In this document: in pieces, positions 45,709 through 56,147 of the stretch | Numbering within the stretch: position 1 is the stretch's first letter | Layout: each line of letters begins with the position of its first letter | Assembly: GCA_963277665.1 (NCBI GenBank) | Contig: OY728147.1 | Location: 1,262,191,424 to 1,262,255,423 of the forward strand | Length of the DNA: 64,000 nucleotides | From: Viscum album | Taxonomy: Eukaryota; Streptophyta; Magnoliopsida; Santalales; Viscaceae | Direction: 5' to 3' | The notes under the pieces: generated by a model | The model's input: only the letters and a program-made list of their open reading frames with translations | What the model was told of the DNA's origin: nothing | Database searches by the model: none | Translations under genes and position numbers: made by a program

Positions 45709-46410
45709 TGTAACACCACAAGTTTTTAAAAAATAAATCAAAATGCATGAAATCTTGTTTTATGTAGATATTTATAACTATACTTTAAACAAAATTTTTC
45801 CACTTCTATGTTTTGAATTTCAAAAAACGGTCATCCACTATTGTGATCAGTAAGTTATTTGAAGTCTGATTGGACCAAATTGGTTTTTTGGTGAATAATA
45901 ACATACTATTATGAATAGTAATATTAATAGTAATATGAACCTAATTAATAGTAAATTGTATTATTATTTTATTTTCTTAAGTATTTAAGATAATGTCAAC
46001 TTGATTAATTTCTCAAGGTGTTAAAAAATAAATTATAGATTTAAAATTGCTATTTTTGAATAAATTATAATTTTATTTAAAAATTAAATTAATAATATTT
46101 AGAAAATTATTCTTGAAAAATGGAGTTCATTTATTAATTATACATGTTGAATAATTTTTAGGGTGAATTTTTGGGATTTTTCTGAAATTCTTGAATTTAT
46201 GATGAATAGTGAAATACAGTAAAATACCGTATATTCAAATTATCAGTTAAATACACTATTTATGACATCATAAGTGATGTAAGCCCATTTGGTTAGAACT
46301 AACATTCCATTATTACTATTTTGGGTCACATAAATTAATACTATTCATAGTATTGAGCAAAAATATTATAATAATGATTAAAATAATGTAAAATACCTCC
46401 TCTCCACCAC

Positions 46411-46418
46411 TATAAATA
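46411..46418 (+). promoter_or_regulatory. TATA box of LTR K
   Basis: TATAAATA in the context CCACCACTATAAATACAACC, with a pyrimidine-rich stretch about 25 bases downstream where transcription could start. Confidence 0.65.
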
Positions 46419-47699
46419 CAACCCTCATTCCCCTCTGACTCCCACACATCTAAAGCCTTGATCCCTATCTAATTTCTGCCCAATACTCCTCCCAAGGATC
46501 TTCCCCATGTCCTATATCTATGGGTCTCACAAAAAGGCCAAAACCAAAGTCCTTAAGAAGGATCTCAAGGAGAAGAGATCAAGAGGTAAACATCCTCTTT
46601 TGTTTTCTTTATTTTCTTTTCATTTTATTTTCTATTATTATTCTTTCCTCACATACAATTATCCAAGAGGCATGAATGATCCAGTATATTAAATATTATA
46701 TATTTAATCATGTTTATGTAATACTCACCATTATAATTCTTCTCCCCTCTCACTTATTCAAGAAATTAAAACACTGTCTGTGATGTGTCGATTTACCGAC
46801 ATCCTGGATGATGTGATTTCAATTTATTTTAATTACTTAAAGAATATTCATGAAACAATTTTTATGGTTTAAATAGATTATAATTTATTTATTATATCTT
46901 ATATAAAGTTCTGGAATCATTTTTTACACATGTTTTTAATTTATAAAACTAAATGAGTTCATTATGATCGAAGAATCGCCAAAATGACCTAAATGAATAT
47001 CAATAATGTTTTAACTTATGAATCATCATCATGTCAAAATTAAAAATGATAAATGGTATAATTTATGGTTCTGGAAATATGTAAATTCAATTCAATTCCA
47101 ATTCTGAGGTTTCACTCCCAATTGACAAGAATATCCATCACAAACCGATCATGGAAATCATGTAAAGAACGCACCCAAAAAAATGCAAGGAACAAAATAC
47201 TAACAATTAAAGGGTAAAATAATATAATTAAATGATCATATAAGGTATTTTTAAGATGAATATATTTATATAATATATTAATAACACTTTTTTAACCATT
47301 ATAAAGTATTTTTAAATGATTTTTAAGTAATACAAACCTGAGGTAATGAAATTCATAACCCGATTTCCATTCTTTGGGTTAACATTCTACTTCATTATTT
47401 ATGTGGTATTAAAATTTATCATGAGTTGAATTTTGTTTATATTATGTTTAATTATGTGTATATATAGTTTATATACATATTCAATCCACTCTATTAAGTA
47501 TCTCCTCAATTATATGATATTTTTAAGGGACCTTTCTTTTAAAAATCTTCTTTTGAAATTCCGTTTTACAAAATACAAAAGCAATGTTTTTATAAATTTT
47601 TTCATGTTGTATGATTATGTTATAGTTATTGGGAATTTTTTATGATTAAGGGTGAGACTTATATCTCACTCCAACACATTGGGTATGCGTATGTTGGAG

Positions 47700-47810
47700 G
47701 TTTTCCGTATGGTTACTCCAAGTGTAATTGCAATGGTTGCACAAATTGTAAGGTAGCAGTGATGGTTACAAATTATAAGGTTACCGAGAGGGTTACAAGA
47801 TTATGTAAGT
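47700..47810. repeat. GGTTAC-type minisatellite in LTR K
   Basis: ATGGTTACTCCAAGTG, ATGGTTGCACAAATTGTAAGG, ATGGTTACAAATTATAAGG and GGGTTACAAGATTATG recur at roughly 23-38 base intervals. The array lies about 180 bases upstream of the conserved CTCACCC box, as in related LTRs. Confidence 0.6.
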
Positions 47811-48304
47811 AATTCCCCAAGATACCTTTATAGTTCTATTTATGTTCTTATGTTTGTGGGAATCTTGTGTAAATCTCACGTTTCATAGAGTAAGTATATA
47901 TGGGTGACAAGTATGTCTTTTGAAAATGATTTCAAACATTACAAGTATCCATAGACTAATGTGTTCTTTCCTTCATTTTATATCCATTAATGAGATTTTT
48001 GTGCTCACCCAAAGTTTTTAAATTATTTTCACAGATTATAAGGATGTGTAATAAAAATAAGTAATCCAAGTTTAATGTTTGAAGAATTTTCAAATAAATC
48101 ATGTCTTATTAGAAAAGTTATATATTTTGGAAGAAATGAATATGGTTTTTATGGTATCCACTCTGTATTAATGTGTAATTTTATGAATGTATTATGTACC
48201 AATTCTCTAAATATCTAAACTTGAAAAGATCCTAAATGTGGAAGGAAGTTATTTCTTGACTAAATTAAATATTACATGATGTAATAAGACTGGGTCCTTA
48301 TAGT

Positions 48305-48315
48305 TGGTATCAGAG
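48305..48315 (+). other. Primer-binding site, initiator tRNA-Met (element K)
   Basis: TGGTATCAGAG is an exact match to the standard plant initiator-tRNA-Met site, two bases after the LTR end. It is the best-preserved primer site in the window. Confidence 0.9.
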
Positions 48316-48450
48316 TATGGTTTAGATAACTTTAGGGGTTAAGATGATTTTAATAGAATGCCAAAAATTATTTTTACTCTATGATTAATTTGATATGTTA
48401 TAGCATTTAAATATTACCATGTTTATTTGACTAAGATATGTTTTTTAAGA

Positions 48451-48569
48451 ATGGTTTTTTGTAGAAGAAACAGGGAAGATGAAGATGAGAGGCACCGATA
48501 GAATGACATCCTTATGAATCTGTAGTCCGAATTGGTAGGGATTGGAAGTAAATAGTTTGTGACAATAAT
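48451..48569 (+). pseudogene. gag: Element K gag, N-terminal fragment (split by element C)
   Basis: ATG 48451 opens MVFCRRNREDEDERHR. It then has stops and aligns by eye with the N-terminus of element D gag (MARTLRNNVNDKYDRKFND). The region is cut at 48569, and the sequence continues at 58294 after element C. Target duplication ATAAT (48565-48569) belongs to this gag. Confidence 0.65.
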
Positions 48570-50663
48570 TATGACGTCCTGGACCTAAAAAACCCTCAAC
48601 CCAAGCCCCGAGCCCGGTTGGAAACATGCCCCCTGGCTCGTCTCCCCATAGGCTAGGGGCTGCCGACTAGCAGCATGGGTGTAATGGTAAGTCAGTGGGG
48701 AGATTGTACCCCCATGTCAGAGTACACAATGGTATAACAAAAAGTGATTAAACAGTGTAAGCACAACTAATGGATAAATATGAGAAAAAGGGAAACATAC
48801 AAACCAAAAAACAGAAGTAAGGAAAACCCTGATAAATATACAAAAGCCACATAGGCAGTGTTTGATACAAAATGGATGCATGGCATGCAGATATAATAGA
48901 AATAGCTGGCAAGCATGCTATACAGTAATACAAAAAGAGAACAAAGGTAGTCCACAAGCATCTCTAGCCAATCTTGGTCCTCTTCTCTATAACTCTAGCT
49001 AGAACATATATATATATATCAATAACCTGAAGCTGGGCCTTTGCCCCTACTAGTACCTGCAGTAGTAAAGTCTACACGGGTGCCAAGGAGGCTGCCCGAG
49101 TAGGGTGTGAGACAAGTCTCAGTAGGTCACCACCAACAGTGTCTACATGTAATCCAAATAGGTGTTCAAAAAATAACCAGTGTGTGGTAAAATTAAAGTA
49201 AGTAAAGAAAAGTAATAAACAACCCTCTCGCTTAGATTCCGGAAGGACACCTGGCGGGTCTACCTTCTTTAGCTCATGGCTAGTATTCTGAACAATCACT
49301 AGGGGTATAAGTACATAGATATAGGTTATCACTAGAACGAGGTAAGCATGCCTCTCATCCATGCTTCTCAAATATGTAGTAATCATCACTGGTATGAGGT
49401 ATGAATGCCTCTCGTCCACAAGCACTGTAACTGGCATGGGGAGGAATGCCTCCCACCCATAAAGGACATATAGGCATGAGGTAAGAATGCCTCCCGCCCA
49501 CACACGGGTTATCACAAGCATGTCAACACAGTATGGCATAACCATTCACATCACAATATTTAAGGAAATCCATCTTATAACATATCACATTAACAAAGCA
49601 TGGCATTTCCCAATCATGTTATAAGGAAAACATACATCTCAATTCATTAAAGGGTTCAGGATATCTCATCCTAGATAACTTCTAACCCAACCATATCATT
49701 TTCCTAACATGGAAAATCCCGTTCAAGACATAGAATTAAGGTCTAAAGGTAAAAAGGGCCAAATCTAAAGGCATATCACCTATGGTTGAACACTCCCGGT
49801 CCACACCTCATCCAAACACCCTAACGAGGTTAAATTCATCAACCTCATACCACACGGGTCATCTATACATGAAAAAGTCAATATAAATATGGGGTTTGAC
49901 GAAATACAAACCACAACACGATGATAATAACTCAAAAAGGAGAAAACCCAAAATGGAAACCACATAACCACCTACCTTAGAGCTGTAGATGTAGACTCGC
50001 TTGATATCAAACTCAGATTCATAGTAGGTTGGAAGAGATCTGAGTTTTAGTCCAATGCCTTGGAAATAGGGCATATGAGCCTGCAGAAAAATAGTGAAAC
50101 CAATACCAAGATTCACCGATGAAAGAAGGGTGCATGAGGTAAGACTTACTGAGGGTGATCCAATGCCTTCTATGGATTGAGAATCAAACACCGGGGGAAG
50201 GAACAACCATGAAAAGAGAGGGAAAGAGATTCTGGAGCTCCAGGAGGGCTCCCCTCTGTTCTGTCTGCAGGAAGGAGGAAAAGAAGAGTTTATCCTTAAA
50301 TAGAATTTAAGGGAAAAATGGTAATTTTTACACAGAACAGGGTCGCACGGTTTACCAAACTGTGCGCACCTCACTACCTCCCAGAAAAAAGCCGCATGTC
50401 CATGCATCCTGGTCCGCAGGGCCATGCGCCCTTGCAGGTGCCCCTGTCTGCAGCCGCACTATTTATCCCATACCGTGCGCAGACTGTGCACAGGTCGTGC
50501 GCCACTGTCTGCAAGTCCATTTATCAAACTCCCAAGCTCCAAAAAAACCCCATACACTCTCTAGACCTTCCTTAGGATGTTACACACATTAAAAAAGCTT
50601 TAAGGAAATATTTGAGAGTAAAACTAATGATCCACACCTTTTCCAAAGAGTCGGGTCGTTACA
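48570..50663 (-). repeat. 3' LTR of element C
   Basis: It is 2094 bp. The plus strand runs from TATGACGTCC to GGTCGTTACA. It holds the TACTGAG...CACACCC box (49103-49124, minus strand) and a minisatellite (49339-49502) with four GAGGTAAGAATGCCTCCCG-like units. Near the promoter side are GC-rich inverse motifs such as CGCACGGTTTACC and GTGCGCACC (50343-50370). The long minus frames 49072-49545 and 49859-50425 lie wholly inside the LTR and are not both kept in the 5' copy. Confidence 0.93.
49339..49502 (-). repeat. Minisatellite in the element C 3' LTR
   Basis: Units resembling GAGGTAAGAATGCCTCYCG (plus strand) occur near 49339, 49396, 49438 and 49480, at spacings of about 57 and 42 bases. The 5' LTR has six such units, so copy number differs between the LTR pair. 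Confidence 0.75.
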
Positions 50664-50676
50664 ACCTCCCCTTCTT
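50664..50676 (-). other. Polypurine tract of element C
   Basis: The minus strand reads AAGAAGGGGAGGT directly before the 3' LTR start TGTAACGACC. Position and composition fit the plus-strand primer. Confidence 0.8.
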
Positions 50677-52140
50677 AAAGCAACTCATCCCCAAGTTGGC
50701 CTTCCGAGGGTACTGAGGTGTTATCAATGAAAATCTCTGGCCATTAAGAACGTATATTAGCTTCCCACTCCTAGGTCTCGTCCTGTACCTGACCGTGCTG
50801 CCATATCACCCATACAAGAGGAACAAAACTTCCATGGAGTGTCTTCACACTCCTGTCAAAAATTCGTATCAGATACTCCTTGAAGGAAGAATCCATATCC
50901 AGTTCAACCTCATCAGGATGAAAAACATGAGTCAGATCTGAAAAGTACCGGTGTAGCTGAGATACATGGGAAACATCATGCATGGCCTGATATCTCTATG
51001 GAAGTGCAAGCTGGTAAGCTACTGGTCCGATCTGCTTCATCACCTCGAAGGGTCCTACGAACCTCAATGAAATCTTACCCTGCTTCCGTATACATCTTTT
51101 TCCCAACTTGGGTGAGACCTTCAAGAAAACCCAGTTCCCAACCTCGATCTCAGGAGGTCGCTGATGCTTGTTAGCATAGGACTGCTGTCTAGACTGAGCT
51201 GTCTGCATATGCTTCCTAATAAGCTGTATCTGATCTGTAGTCTCCTATACAAGACATGGTCCTAGAATAGCTTCCTCCCTTGCTTCAATCCAACACAAAG
51301 GTGAGCGACATGGCCTACCATATAAGGCTTCATAGGGATCCATCTCAATGGTAGCCTAGAAGCTATTGTTATAACTGAACTCGACAAGAGGAATTTGTTT
51401 CTCCCATGAACCTCCAAAATCGAGAACACATGCACGTAACATATCCTCTAGTACCTGTATAGTCTGCTCAGTCTGTCCGTCAGTCTGCAGGTGATAGGCC
51501 ATGCTCAAAAGTACCTGCGTACCCAAGGCCTTCTATAAACCCTACCAAAACCGAGATGTAAAACGAGGATCTCTGTCTGAGATAATAGAACGAGGTGATC
51601 CATGAAGGAGCACTATTTCCTTAACATTAAGTCTTCCCAATTCATCAAGCGTTAAGGTCTCCCACACCGGTAAGAAATGTGTGAACTTTGTCAGATGGTC
51701 GACGATAACCCATACTGCCTCGTTGCCACGAGGTGACCTAGGTAAACTGGTTACAAAGTCCATAGAAACATCATCCTATTTCCACTCCGGAATGGACAAC
51801 GGCTACAAGAGCCCTGCCGGACGCTGATTTTCCGCGTTCACTTACTGACAGGTGAAAAAACACATGATAAAACCGGCTATCTCCCACTTCATGTTAGGCC
51901 ACCAGTACTATCATCGCAAATCACGATACATTTTGGTGATGCCTGGGTGAACTGCCCATGCTGAGGCGTGGAAATACCTCATCAGCTCCTCTCTGGTGTC
52001 TGATGGGACCCATACATGCCCATGGAACAATAAAGTATCATCTTTATCCATGGTCCAATCTGTAGAGGCATCATCAGCGACAATTTCTCGTAGAATAAGG
52101 CCTTCCGGATCTGATAACTGTCTTGCCCTGACCCGTTCCA
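50677..52140 (-). pseudogene. int: Element C integrase with chromodomain-like end
   Basis: The minus-strand frame is continuous from RNase H. The zinc module is near 52010-51880 (YFHASAWAVHPGITKMYRDLR, then a CFFTCQ remnant). Core: [13 protein letters not shown] gives the first Asp (51763-51720), [11 protein letters not shown] the second (near 51580), and the TDGQTEQTI block the Glu (near 51475). The C-terminal part is EVGNWVFLKVSPKLGKRC (51150) and HDVSHVSQLHRYFSD (50980), ending with IFDRSVKTLHGSFVPLVWV and a QVQDET block near 50775. Stops interrupt at about six places. It would insert the cDNA. Confidence 0.9.
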
Positions 52141-52860
52141 AAAGAGTATATGTCATCGCTAAGGCTGAGAGAATAGTTTGACCTTGACCCTCCTAAACCT
52201 CAACATGAATCTCCAAAAATAGGGCCATCATCTTCCAATCCTCATTAGATTCTCGAACCACTTGTGACTGGGTTTTTCGACTCAGCGCATCGGCTACTGA
52301 ATTTCCATTCCCAGGAGTGTAGGCCAGTTTGAAATCAAAGGATTGTAGGTACTCGACCCACCTACGTTTCCTGAGATTTAGATCCCGTTGAGGGAAGATA
52401 TATTTGAGGCTTTTGTGGTCAGTGAATACCAAAAAATGATCTCCCAACAAATAGTGTCTCCATCAGCATAAGGCATGTACAACCACTGCGAGCTCGAGGT
52501 CATGCGTCGGATAATTCCGTTCATGAGCCTTTAACTGACGAGAATTATACACAACGAATCGCTCTTCCTACATCAAGATAGCACCAAGACTGATACCTAA
52601 CATGTCACAAAAGACCGTATAAGCTCTTCCTGGATTCGGAAAGATCAATATCGGTGCTAAACTTAGTCCACCCTTCAGTTCCTGAAAAGCTACTTCACAA
52701 GGTTCTGACCAATCGAATCTCACCCCCTTTTTGGTCAAATATGTAAGTGGTGATGCTAGGTATAAAAAGTCCTGAATGAACCACCTATAATATCTATAAA
52801 TCCCCAAGAAACTCATGATATCAAAGACATTCTTGGGCTGCTCTCAAGAAATTACAGTAC
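52141..52860 (-). pseudogene. rnh: Element C RNase H
   Basis: Blocks: MSFLGIYRYYRWFIQDF (RT connection, 52816), WSEPCEVAFQELKGGL, the YTVFCDMLGISLGAIL region with the catalytic Asp (near 52610), the [16 protein letters not shown] block (near 52510), DHFLVFTDHKSLKYIF (52444) and the AYTPGNGNSVADALSRK block (near 52300). A frameshift lies near 52850, between RT and this part. Stops are few. Confidence 0.9.
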
Positions 52861-53500
52861 TCACCTTCTCAGGTCAACTGAAACTCCAGAATCAGAAATA
52901 ATGTAACCAAGGAAGTGAATCTTATCTATCCAAAAGTGGAATTTACTGGGCTTAGCATAAAGATGATGCTCTATTAGTGTATTAACCACAATCTCAAGGT
53001 GGGTTGCATGGTTGTGTCTTGAGCGTGAATAGACTAAGATATCATCCAAAAATACAACCACAAAAGAATCAAGGTAAGGGTGAAAAATCTGATTCATAAG
53101 AGCCATAAACACTGTAGGTGCATTCGTAAGCCCAAACGGCATGACTAGGTACTCATAGAGACCATACCTGCTCCTGAACGCTATGCGAGGTATGTCTAAA
53201 GTCCTAACACGAACCTGGTGATAGCCCGACCTCAAATATATCTTTGAAAACACCTTAGCTCCTCAGAGCTGATCAAAGAGGTCATCAATTCGAGGTAAAG
53301 GATACCGATTCTTAATAGTTTGCTGATTTAACTTATGATAATCCACGCAAAGATGAAGGTTACCATCTGCCTTCTTGGAAAAGAGAACCAGTGATCCCCA
53401 AGGAGAAGTACTGGGATGTATAAAGCCTTTTTCTTCCAGGTCCTCCAGCTGACTCTTGAGATCCAGAAGTTCCTTAGGTGCCATCCTATAAGGAAGAATG
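52861..53500 (-). pseudogene. rt: Element C reverse transcriptase
   Basis: The frame is nearly open from the protease onward, with one stop near 53255. Blocks: [15 protein letters not shown] (53500), [31 protein letters not shown], then [14 protein letters not shown], a [21 protein letters not shown] block and the catalytic FLDD intact at 53041-53052, followed by [11 protein letters not shown]. It would copy element RNA into cDNA. It is the best-preserved RT in the window. Confidence 0.93.
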
Positions 53501-54130
53501 TTCATTGGTGCTGCTCCTGGTATAAGCTCAATAGTAAACTCCACCTCTTGTACTGGAGGTAGACAAGAGAAATCACCAGGAAAGACATCACTGAAATGCT
53601 CCACCACCAGAGGATAAACAGTTGGTTGTAACCGTTGGTCATCGAGGTAAATACTGGAAACCTGTGCCGTGACACCACCTAAGATCTGGTGTTCTGGTCC
53701 TTCTCGTGTCGTACTAAGATCCCATTCTCCCTTATTCATATGCGTGTCGCCCTCTAGTGAAGTAAACGCCACCCTCCGATGATAGAAGTCAATCCAAGCT
53801 CTATAGGGAACTAACCACTCCATCCCAATTATTACATCAAAACCTATCATATCCAGAACATACAGGTTCCACACGAAAAGGTAACCTCCCACCTTGATGG
53901 GAAAATTCTGACAATGTCAAACTCCCTCATAACGAACACCAAATGGGGTATCTAATGCGATCATGCCATGATATGACTCAATGTCAAGGCCCAAACTTCC
54001 AATAATCACCTCCGATATAGAAGAGTGAGAAGTTCCTGTGTCAAACAAAGAAGATACTAATGTAGAGGCAACTAGAATCGTACCTCGTATAGTAGATAGT
54101 CTGGCGTACTACTCCTACAGCGTAGGCTCG
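53501..54130 (-). pseudogene. pro: Element C aspartic protease
   Basis: The active-site Asp-Thr-Gly is intact (54034-54042) within LFDTGTSHSSI. Downstream, [10 protein letters not shown] (about 53845-53816) matches the conserved FDVILGMDWL block. One stop (TGA, at about 53914) lies between the two. The linker to RT (53815-53520) is open and Glu/Asp-rich, with [11 protein letters not shown] and [14 protein letters not shown] as family blocks. Confidence 0.9.
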
Positions 54131-55329
54131 ACTGCCTACAACTGGCCGGTACCACGGACCTGAGTCACAGCCTGGATACCCTGAATAGACCCACCCTACT
54201 AGTGCTGAGAGTCATACACCTAATTATCTCTGCCTTGACTGCCACCACGGCCTGATCGGCCAACTGTATTCCAGCCGCCTGACTGACGTGATCTTTCCGA
54301 TCCAGCACCAGATCGTGGAGTAGGTATAGATCCCTGCTCACTAGGCCCTGGGGGAAAAGACCTATAGAAACGGTGGAGATGACCGAACCTACCACAGCCT
54401 CTGCACTCCACTGGATTTTGCGTACACTGCCTCCTCATATGCCCTGGCACCCCACATTGGTGACAGATAGAAGTACCACCTGAGAAAAGGGTCTGACCAC
54501 CAATAACACCACGAGAGTCCTTTAAACACCGCTTCTTCCAAGAATCAGATCCACTAGAACCCTTTGGTGTGGAACCGTCCTGGTTCGCACTATCCACATC
54601 TCTCAAATTCCTCTATGTGATCAAAGACTGATTGAAAATCTCTGAAACGGTCATCTACCTGAACACGTTAACCTGCGACCAGATGGCATAACACAACCCA
54701 TCCTGAAAATTCCTAGCGGCCGTAAGATCATCAGTAGCTAGTGTAGGAGAAAAACGCTGTAACTCAGTGAAATGGGACGAATATTCCATGACTGTCATGG
54801 TCCCTTACTAAAAATTCATAAACTCCCTAGATCTGTCATCCCTCAAAGTCCGGGGAAAGAAATAATCGTAGAAGATAGTCTGGAAATCAGTCCAGATCAT
54901 ATCTCTCTGCTGTCCCGACTAGGTGATGACATCCCACCACCTCCTGGATGAACCATGTAGCATATAAGCTGTGAGCTTGACCCTCCGCTCTGGAGGCATC
55001 TCAAGGTGCTCGAATATGGTCAAAATAGATTCCAACCAGGACTCCGCAGCAAGTGGCCCCCCATCTCCCATAAATGTAGGAGGATGCTGTGACTGAAACT
55101 CGTGGATCAGCTCTGCCATACTCGGGGCAGGTCACACTCCACCATGCATACTCTGCATCATACGCAAGAATCTCTCACGGAACTGGGCATCGACACCCAT
55201 CTCAAGAATAACAATAGAAGCCACAAGTGGCTCGATAGGAAGATCAACTGGCGGCTTAGGGCCCGCCACCTTAGGAACATGATTGTCGCCGCCTTCAGTG
55301 CACACGACTCGAGGACGTCTCGAAGGCAT
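54131..55329 (-). pseudogene. gag: Element C gag
   Basis: The chosen start is MPSRRPRVVC at 55329; an in-frame upstream Met at 55374 lacks family resemblance. Domains: capsid region ESWLESILTIFEHLEMPPERRVKL (near 55030) with the conserved RWWDVIT block (54939-54919), then two zinc knuckles. Knuckle one (54424-54465, CHQCGVPGHMRRQC) is complete. Knuckle two (54364-54405, CRGCGRFGHLHRFY) has Tyr for the last Cys. Stops fall after VIT and at FMNF-stop-stop-GTM. Gag would form the particle and bind RNA. Confidence 0.92.
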
Positions 55330-55374
55330 AGTTCTACAATGCCAAATGAACGTTTCAAAAGAAGAAACCAACAA

Positions 55375-56130
55375 AATTTAAAGGTTGAACACTATAATCT
55401 AGGATAGGTACTAAGCCTTTCTACCTCTAAGATCACCTATCCACACCCATAGGAATTCTTAGTAAAACCCGCAACTATCCAATTTAACTTAATCTAGTGA
55501 CATGACATTTCCCAGCCCATAAGGGCCCATACTCCTCATGAACTGAAATATGACACACACTAGGATGTCATTTCTCATTTACTTGTGCTAATTAAGTATT
55601 TGAATTTCCTTTTAAGAAAATGATTGGTTTAGTTGGAATGTCATTTTCTGATCCATAAGTCCCCATACACCTTATGAACCAAAGAGTGACCCCCACTAAA
55701 GCTTCATCATTCCTAAATTCACAACCTGCAAGATGGGTTATCATAGCTGCACACATATTAACAAGGCATGGAAATAATCAACAAGCAATGCTCGCTGAAA
55801 ATTTAAATGTGGCATGGAAAGATGCATTGCCTAATCATATTGTGCCTATCATGATGCATGTTCTAATGCATAACCCTCATTTCATTGGGTCAAACTCTGA
55901 ATCCAAATTCCAACATTTCAAACCTCAATAACATCACAAAACATGTGAATCAACCAATGGTGAAACGATATCAATAGTAAATAGAAAAATCAATAACAAA
56001 ATAAAATAGGAAACTTGGCCCATACCCCGTACATGGGTTCGCGACGCCCAAGCATGGCTCATGGCTAAGTCCCTAAGCATTCCCAGTCTCCAAGTCTATA
56101 GTCGCAAAATAGTAAATCAAGAAAGAAAGA
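55375..56130 (-). other. Untranslated leader of element C
   Basis: It lies between the primer site and gag on the minus strand, roughly 750 bases, with repeated phrases such as CATGCCTTGTTAATA and ATGACATTCCAACTAAACC and no recognisable domain. The plus-strand frame 55674-55931 runs through it and is taken as chance. Confidence 0.6.
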
Positions 56131-56132
56131 AA

Positions 56133-56144
56133 CCTTTGATACCA
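56133..56144 (-). other. Primer-binding site, initiator tRNA-Met (element C)
   Basis: The minus strand reads TGGTATCAAAGG, three bases after the 5' LTR end. The first eight bases match TGGTATCA exactly, and this AAAGG variant is common in plant elements. Confidence 0.85.
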
Positions 56145-56147
56145 CTT

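Larger units (their letters stand above)
45709..48302 (+). repeat. 5' LTR of Gypsy element K
   Basis: It is about 2594 bp, from TGTAACACC to CCTTATA, ending two bases before the primer site. A TATA box lies at 46411-46418. The conserved block ATCTCACTCCAACACATTGG (near 47660) is followed by GGTTAC-rich repeats (47705-47805) and the TAATGAG...CTCACCC box (47988-48010). Its 46155-46235 segment resembles the far end of LTR A. No second LTR of K is present. Frames at 46507-46692 and 47433-47645 are not supported as genes. Confidence 0.8.

Noticed and set aside
49859..50425. 188-codon minus-strand frame in the element C 3' LTR
   Set aside because: It lies inside the LTR and is not kept at that length in the 5' LTR; there is no family resemblance.
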